10,592 bases of DNA from Candidatus Methanophagales archaeon (GTDB lineage Archaea; Halobacteriota; Syntropharchaeia; Alkanophagales; Methanospirareceae), in assembly GCA_030668065.1 (NCBI GenBank), contig DAOUUS010000032.1, positions 1 to 10,592 on the forward strand, in the 5' to 3' direction. Below, in pieces: positions 6,914 through 10,592 of this stretch. Numbering within the stretch: position 1 is the first letter of the stretch; each line of letters starts with the position of its first letter. The notes beneath the pieces were generated by a model. It saw only the letters and a list, made by a program, of their open reading frames with translations, searched no databases and had not been told where the DNA came from. A program made the translations under genes and the position numbers.

Positions 6914-7016
6914 GCCGAGGAAGGGATTTGAACCCTTGAGTCCCTTCCGGAACACAGGCTATCAGTTCGGCCCTGTAAATTCCAGGCCTGCGCCTTTCCA
7001 CTCAGCCACCTCGGCT
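6914..7016 (-). tRNA. tRNA-Ser(GGA) with an anticodon-loop intron
   Basis: The acceptor arms gccgagg (7016-7010) and cctcggc (6921-6915) pair perfectly, followed by discriminator G (6914), the serine identity base in archaea. The T arm is aaggg-ttcaaat-ccctt. A long variable arm, gttcc-ggaa-gggac, makes it class II, which with G73 means serine, not leucine. The anticodon stem only closes when about 19 bases (near 6980-6962) are removed: CAGGC (6991-6987) then pairs with GCCTG (6960-6956). The anticodon is GGA at 6984-6982 and the intron sits at the usual 37/38 position. Without the intron the tRNA is about 84 bases, normal for serine. No CCA is encoded. It lies 8 bases after cbf5. Confidence 0.88.
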
Positions 7017-7024
7017 CCTTTGAT

Positions 7025-8020
7025 TTATTTCGTCCCTTTATCACCCCAACCTTTAATATACGTTCCGGGTTTCATAAACACCTTCTCCGTCTCCACACAT
7101 ATTCCTGCCTCTGCGTTGAACATAGCCTTCGAGTCCATCTTTGCTTTACCTATGCCTACCGCTTCTCCTTTTAGCGTATATAATACAACACGGTTCCCTA
7201 TATTTATTCCTTCTTCTATACTCGAAATACCGGGTACTGCAAGGGCTGCACCGTGACATATCGCATCAACCGCTGTATCCTTTACGATTATGCACGCCAG
7301 GTGCCCCAGCGTATCTTCCAGCGGCATGATTAGTTCGCGGAGATGGCTTTCATCCCCCCCTTCTTCATATAAGACATACGCATCCTTCAGATCTTGCAGC
7401 TTCGTGATTTTAGCCTCATCAAATGGGAATGATTTCGTCCTTCGTAACTGTAGCATGTGCGCGCCCACACCTAACGCGAGCCCGATATGATGGCAGAGCA
7501 TTCGTATGTACGTTCCCGCTTCACAGCCTACCCGCATCAATACATCTGTTCCCTCCATCTCTTTTATCTCTATGTACCGCATGGATCTCACACGTATTCT
7601 TCGTTTAACAGCGGATTTCAATGGCGGCTTTTGGTATATCTTTCCCACGAATTCCGCGCTTACCTGCCTCAGCTCTGCTTCATCAACAGCGCCATGCAGT
7701 TTCATCACGAATACGTACTCCTTGTCCCAAACGAAAGCATCAGCTAACTTCCTTGACACACTAAGCAGAACCGGCAGCACTCCTGTAACATTCGGGTCCA
7801 ATGTCCCAGTATGCGCTGCTTTCTTTAAGTTCAATATCCCCTTTACCCAAGCAACAACTTCGTGCGAGGTAGGACCCGCGGGTTTATCTATAATCACTAC
7901 CCCTCGTTCTATATACTCCTGTATTGGACGAGCGCGGGGTGCGCAACCGTAGTTTGGGTCGCTAACGGCAGCAGATTTATGCAATTTACATCTTTCTAAC
8001 GGCTTTTCTGTTTTAATCAT
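7025..8020 (-). CDS. cbf5: tRNA/rRNA pseudouridine synthase Cbf5 (TruB family)
   Basis: Cbf5 is the catalytic subunit of the archaeal H/ACA ribonucleoprotein that converts guide-selected uridines to pseudouridine; it can also act on tRNA U55. The start used is ATG 8020 (331 residues). A TTG at 8053 would add 11 residues but lies only 4 bases from the tRNA-Gln end, so it is less likely. Motifs: DPNYGCAPRARPIQEYIERG, then DKPAGPTSHEVVAWVK, then HTGTLDPNVTGVLPV with catalytic Asp at residue 75, later QKPPLKSAVKRRIRVR and GTYIRMLCHHIGLALGVGAH. The C-terminal roughly 85 residues form the RNA-binding PUA domain. Its position just before rps13 is common in archaea. Confidence 0.95.
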   Translation of the reverse strand: MIKTEKPLERCKLHKSAAVSDPNYGCAPRARPIQEYIERGVVIIDKPAGPTSHEVVAWVKGILNLKKAAHTGTLDPNVTGVLPVLLSVSRKLADAFVWDKEYVFVMKLHGAVDEAELRQVSAEFVGKIYQKPPLKSAVKRRIRVRSMRYIEIKEMEGTDVLMRVGCEAGTYIRMLCHHIGLALGVGAHMLQLRRTKSFPFDEAKITKLQDLKDAYVLYEEGGDESHLRELIMPLEDTLGHLACIIVKDTAVDAICHGAALAVPGISSIEEGINIGNRVVLYTLKGEAVGIGKAKMDSKAMFNAEAGICVETEKVFMKPGTYIKGWGDKGTK

Positions 8021-8057
8021 CAGTTCAAGTTCTCTTTTGGATCTGTTACCCAAATAT

Positions 8058-8130
8058 TAGTCCCGAGAGGATTCGAACCTCTGTCACAGGCTCCAAAGGC
8101 CGGTATGCTTGACCACTACACCACGGGACT
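8058..8130 (-). tRNA. tRNA-Gln(UUG)
   Basis: The 73-base gene folds as a normal cloverleaf. Acceptor agtcccg (8130-8124) pairs with cgggact (8065-8059), discriminator A at 8058. The D arm contains gtgtagtggtcaagcat and the T arm is agagg-ttcgaat-cctct. The anticodon loop is ctttgga, anticodon TTG (8096-8094). One mismatch, C28 against U42, is visible in the anticodon stem. There is no intron and no encoded CCA. It lies 37 bases upstream of the cbf5 ATG, probably on one transcript with it. Confidence 0.92.
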
Positions 8131-8146
8131 TTTCAATTGATCCTTG

Positions 8147-8164
8147 ATATTATTTGAATATTTC
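8147..8164 (-). promoter_or_regulatory. Possible promoter for tRNA-Gln and downstream genes
   Basis: The AT-rich minus-strand sequence gaaatattcaaataatat lies 17-34 bases above the tRNA-Gln 5' end, the distance expected for an archaeal TATA box with a start at or just before the tRNA. Called by position and composition only. The rest of the 149-base gap down from cofG shows nothing else convincing. Confidence 0.3.
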
Positions 8165-8279
8165 TCTCTTTAACTAAATAAATAGCTTGCAGGAAAAGTT
8201 GATGTGTTTTTGTAGATCCCGAAAAACGCGGAATTCACGCTTTGGTAAACGTTTCATTTACAAATAAGTTGTTTTGTTA

Positions 8280-9266
8280 TTACAATCGCCTCAACCCGTC
8301 CTCATCGGCATAACGCTCGATCAAAGGCCGTATCTCTTCGCTATACCAGCCTTTACTTATGAATTCCGGATATATCGGCAATCGCTCACGCAATACGAAA
8401 GGTGCAACTACACGTTTTAGTTCTTCCTCGCTCGGCCACGGCGATTCCGGATTTATGTAGTCAATAGTCTTCTCCGAAATTCCGCCTAAGTCTGACGCGC
8501 CAAGTTCTATTAAATCGCGTGGCGCAGTCAAATTTGGCGGTACTTGAATCGTGATTTCCGCGGGCAATATCGCTCTTGCAACACGTACAACATCTTTGAA
8601 TACCGCAAAACTCGGTTGGTCGTGCTTTTCCATCGCCGTGTACTGCTTCGGTACGAACGGTTGAATAATAACTTCTTGTATATGCCCGTAATGCTCATGT
8701 AACGATTTTATAGCTTCCAGAGACTGGATACGGTCTTCCGGGTTCTCGCCTATGCCGATTAACAAGCCGGTAGTAAACGGTATCTTTAGCTTTCCCGCTT
8801 CTGCTATCATCTTCAATCGCGCTTCTGGTACTTTACCCGGTGAATTTTTATGTGCACTGAGTTCTGCCGTGGTTTCGAGCATCAAACCCATTGAAGCGTT
8901 CACGTCACGTAACTGCTTCAGCTCTTCTGTATTCAATACGCCGAGATTACAATGCGGCAGCAATCCGTGTCTTATCGCAAGTTTGCATAACTCTTTCGTG
9001 TATTCGACAAGCGTAGAGCAGCCGGTAGCGTCACGAAGCCATTTCACGAATTCCGGATTGGCGAGTTCGGGTTTCTCACCCGCGGTAAAAAGAGCTTCTG
9101 TGGCTTCTGATTTTGTGGTCACGAGCGTTAAAAACTGGTCTACACGCACTAAATAAGCGTCTGCTGGGCTACGCGCCCGGTACACGCAGTAGTCGCAGGC
9201 ATTTCGGCATACGTTCGTCACAGGTACGAATATGTTTTTGGAGAAGGTTACGTATTTGCTTTTCAT
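8280..9266 (-). CDS. cofG: 7,8-didemethyl-8-hydroxy-5-deazariboflavin (Fo) synthase subunit CofG
   Basis: CofG is the radical-SAM subunit that, after CofH, closes the deazaflavin ring of Fo, the chromophore of coenzyme F420. The 328-residue protein has the cluster motif CRNACDYC at residues 20-27 (Cys20, Cys24, Cys27, the CX3CX2C form). It also has family blocks FTAGEKPE, LPHCNLGVL, GLMLETTAELSAHKNSPGK, FTTGLLIGIGE and IIQPFVPK. These separate it from CofH. CofH is not in the window. ATG 9266 has no ribosome site but lies about 10 bases below the predicted start of transcription, so the message is probably nearly leaderless. Divergent from the neighbouring plus-strand pair. Confidence 0.95.
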   Translation of the reverse strand: MKSKYVTFSKNIFVPVTNVCRNACDYCVYRARSPADAYLVRVDQFLTLVTTKSEATEALFTAGEKPELANPEFVKWLRDATGCSTLVEYTKELCKLAIRHGLLPHCNLGVLNTEELKQLRDVNASMGLMLETTAELSAHKNSPGKVPEARLKMIAEAGKLKIPFTTGLLIGIGENPEDRIQSLEAIKSLHEHYGHIQEVIIQPFVPKQYTAMEKHDQPSFAVFKDVVRVARAILPAEITIQVPPNLTAPRDLIELGASDLGGISEKTIDYINPESPWPSEEELKRVVAPFVLRERLPIYPEFISKGWYSEEIRPLIERYADEDGLRRL

Positions 9267-9296
9267 GTTATTAATCTTAAAACCGAGCTAGTGAAG

Positions 9297-9306
9297 AATA
9301 TTTAAG
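9297..9306. promoter_or_regulatory. Shared bidirectional TATA-like box between cofG and the plus-strand pair
   Basis: AATATTTAAG reads CTTAAATATT on the other strand, so it can serve as a TATA box in both directions. Predicted starts are about 9276 on the minus strand and 9326 on the plus strand. Both lie about 10-12 bases before the respective start codons, and neither gene has a ribosome site. It is the only strong AT box in the 71-base gap, apart from a weaker cttatactg at 9317-9325. Confidence 0.45.
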
Positions 9307-9337
9307 AACTAAAACACTTATACTGATGAATTATTGA

Positions 9338-9976
9338 ATGCTAAACATAAAACAAAAGAGCATAAAGCTAAAAGAGCAGAAGAACTACGGGTCGTCTCTG
9401 CATCCGCTATATACAATAGCAGTGAAGATAGAGATAGCAGCCGGAGAAAGCCCGGATATGCTACATAAACTGTTTTCTGGAACGGGACTCATAACAAGAG
9501 AGACGGTCCCTTTTGAGGTGGTGACGAATTTCCGGGGCTCGGCGGACAATAAACCGTTTTATTCCGCAGTCATCATACACGAAGGAATTCTTAAAGAGTA
9601 TGAGGTGTTAGCGCGGGACACAGGCGGTTCTATCAAGTCGGGTATACATTATGAGCCGGTGGTGTATCCCGAAGAGCTGCGATTGATACATCCTGCGGAG
9701 TTTGCTCGTGTGGGCATAGAAGTGAAGGAATGGGAACTGCGTAACTACAAACATTTTTTTATGCGCTTTATCGCATCTAAACGCTACGAAAGCTATGATA
9801 TGCAAGTAAAGCGAGAAACAGGTGGTGGAGCTGCGTTTACAGCCATAAAAATAAACATTACCGAGTCCGAGTTAAAGGCGAAGAAAGTACCCTGTTTAGG
9901 GTATCTGAAGCGGCTGGAGGTATTCGAAGACCTGGATTTGGAAGAGGAAGTGATGCGAGAAATAGGTGCGGTCTAA
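9338..9976 (+). CDS. Uncharacterised protein (212 residues), probably cytoplasmic
   Basis: I do not recognise this family. The frame is open for 212 codons, with coding-like composition and no membrane segment or signal peptide. The start is basic (residues 5-15, KQKSIKLKEQK), and some of it may not be translated if a later start is used. The middle has the look of a mixed alpha/beta fold, with strand-like VVTNFRG (61-67), YSAVIIHEG (75-83) and a GIHYEPVVYPEELRLIHPAE stretch (102-121). The tail is acidic (FEDLDLEEEVMREIG, 196-210). There is one cysteine, Cys186. ATG 9338 has no ribosome site but fits a short leader from the shared AT box. A UPF0045 gene follows after 45 bases, so the two are probably one operon. 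Confidence 0.7.
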   Translation: MLNIKQKSIKLKEQKNYGSSLHPLYTIAVKIEIAAGESPDMLHKLFSGTGLITRETVPFEVVTNFRGSADNKPFYSAVIIHEGILKEYEVLARDTGGSIKSGIHYEPVVYPEELRLIHPAEFARVGIEVKEWELRNYKHFFMRFIASKRYESYDMQVKRETGGGAAFTAIKINITESELKAKKVPCLGYLKRLEVFEDLDLEEEVMREIGAV

Positions 9977-10021
9977 AAATCCGGATTGAATTTAACTATT
10001 CATACAACAAAGGATTTATTT

Positions 10022-10324
10022 ATGATAATTGCGGAAATTAGTGTCGTGCCAATAGGAACAAAAACGCCAGGTGTGAGTAAATACGTGGCAGAAGCAGTAG
10101 CAGTGCTGAACGAATTGGGCTTGAAACCCGAACTTACCGCGATGGGCACGATATTTGAAGCTGAAGATATGTCCTCAGTGTTAAAAGCATTTGAAGCAGT
10201 GCATGAATCGGTATTTAAACAGGGCGCGGAACGGGTCGTTACAACGTTGAGGATAGATGAACGAAGGGATAAAGAAGGCACTTTAAAGCAGAAGATAGAG
10301 TCGGTAACTTCGAGTTCACGTTAA
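10022..10324 (+). CDS. MTH1187/UPF0045 family thiamine-binding protein
   Basis: This is a 100-residue protein starting MIIAEISVVPIGTKTPGVSK, the signature of the MTH1187 / YkoF-related family (Thiamine_BP). These small ferredoxin-like-fold proteins form tetramers and several bind thiamine; their cellular task is not settled. The middle holds LGLKPELTAMGTIFEAE, also typical, and the tail RVVTTLRIDERRDKEGTLKQ. The ATG at 10022 is preceded by AAGGA at good spacing; an upstream TTG at 9986 would add 12 residues that do not fit the family. It lies 45 bases after the unknown gene. No thiamine genes are nearby, so the link to thiamine is by family only. Confidence 0.87.
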   Translation: MIIAEISVVPIGTKTPGVSKYVAEAVAVLNELGLKPELTAMGTIFEAEDMSSVLKAFEAVHESVFKQGAERVVTTLRIDERRDKEGTLKQKIESVTSSSR

Positions 10325-10387
10325 TCGTAAATCGAACCACGGGAATCAGAAGAAAACGGGCTGAATTTGTGGTTGGCACGACATCCG

Positions 10388-10591
10388 TTATTTAGGGGAA
10401 TAACTGAGTTTCATAGCGATTAAAACGATATTACAGCCAACGCCCAGGACGTTCGTGACTATAACAGGGATAGAACCGATATGAAAGCCGTATAAAATCC
10501 AGATGAACAGACCGGAACCCATGATCTACATGAAGTGATTCGAAATGTCATCAAGTTTCTTGGCTCTGTAACCTTTCAGCATCTGCGGGAT
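10388..10591 (-). pseudogene. SemiSWEET/MtN3-type sugar transporter, partial, with an in-frame TAG
   Basis: The frame enters from the right edge, so the first membrane segment lies outside the window. It reads IPQMLKGYRAKKLDDISNHF-M, then a TAG codon at 10526-10528. It then continues in the same frame with IMGSGLFIWILYGFHIGSIP, VIVTNVLGVGCNIVLIAMKL and SYSPK, ending in TAA. The PQ motif, the K-x(2)-DIS pattern, W-x-x-YG and the final IVLIxMKL segment are those of SemiSWEETs, small three-helix sugar transporters that work as dimers. The TAG replaces a residue in the second membrane segment without any gap. Either the gene is dead through one nonsense mutation, or TAG is decoded as an amino acid here. 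The sequence after the TAG is otherwise undamaged. Confidence 0.7.
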
Positions 10592-10592
10592 A

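Noticed and set aside
6841..7044. 67-codon minus-strand frame between cbf5 and rps13
   Set aside because: It runs through the tRNA-Ser gene, which explains the sequence.
10335..10376. AACCAC / GTGGTT inverted repeat between the convergent genes at the right end, as a terminator
   Set aside because: Only six pairs with a spacer of about 30 bases and no T-rich tract.
1..10592. Search for a CRISPR array, toxin-antitoxin pair, phage genes or defence operon
   Set aside because: No regularly spaced repeats and no recognisable proteins of these classes; outside the IS remnants the content is housekeeping and cofactor genes.

Overview
The window is archaeal chromosome, most likely from a euryarchaeon of the methanogen / anaerobic methane-oxidiser type. 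The evidence is an RNA polymerase subunit D gene directly behind ribosomal proteins S13, S4 and S11, a Cbf5-type pseudouridine synthase, tRNA genes without an encoded CCA end, a tRNA-Ser with an anticodon-loop intron, archaeal TATA-like boxes, and two coenzyme F420 biosynthesis genes (cofC, cofG). An ANME-1-like lineage is only a guess.

Layout. Positions 1-690 hold no intact gene, but they contain a decayed, internally deleted IS481-type insertion sequence on the minus strand. Then come, all on the minus strand, a PmbA (TldD-partner) family gene (689-2044), a MarC-family membrane protein (2245-2913) and the truncated front end of a DUF772-type transposase (3154-3483). A region without a recognisable gene follows (3484-3950).

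The core is a minus-strand run read from high to low coordinates: cofG (9266-8280), tRNA-Gln(UUG), cbf5, intron-containing tRNA-Ser(GGA), rps13, rps4, rps11, rpoD and cofC (4628-3951). From cbf5 to rpoD the order matches the usual archaeal tail of the ribosomal spc region. Downstream of rpoD, the commonly seen L18e-L13-S9-rpoN genes are replaced by cofC. So two F420 genes bracket a transcription/translation cluster.

CofG helps make the deazaflavin chromophore (Fo) and CofC supplies the activated side-chain precursor. Divergent from cofG, across a 71-bp gap with one shared near-symmetric AT box, is a plus-strand pair: an unrecognised 212-residue protein and a 100-residue MTH1187/UPF0045-type thiamine-binding protein. 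At the right edge a minus-strand SemiSWEET-type transporter runs off the window. Its reading frame is interrupted by one in-frame TAG.

There is no CRISPR array, defence island or clearly new multi-gene system. The points most worth following are the TAG-interrupted SemiSWEET, the in-frame TAG junction between rpoD and cofC, the unknown gene with the shared promoter, the F420 gene placement, and the repeated sites around the marC-family promoter.
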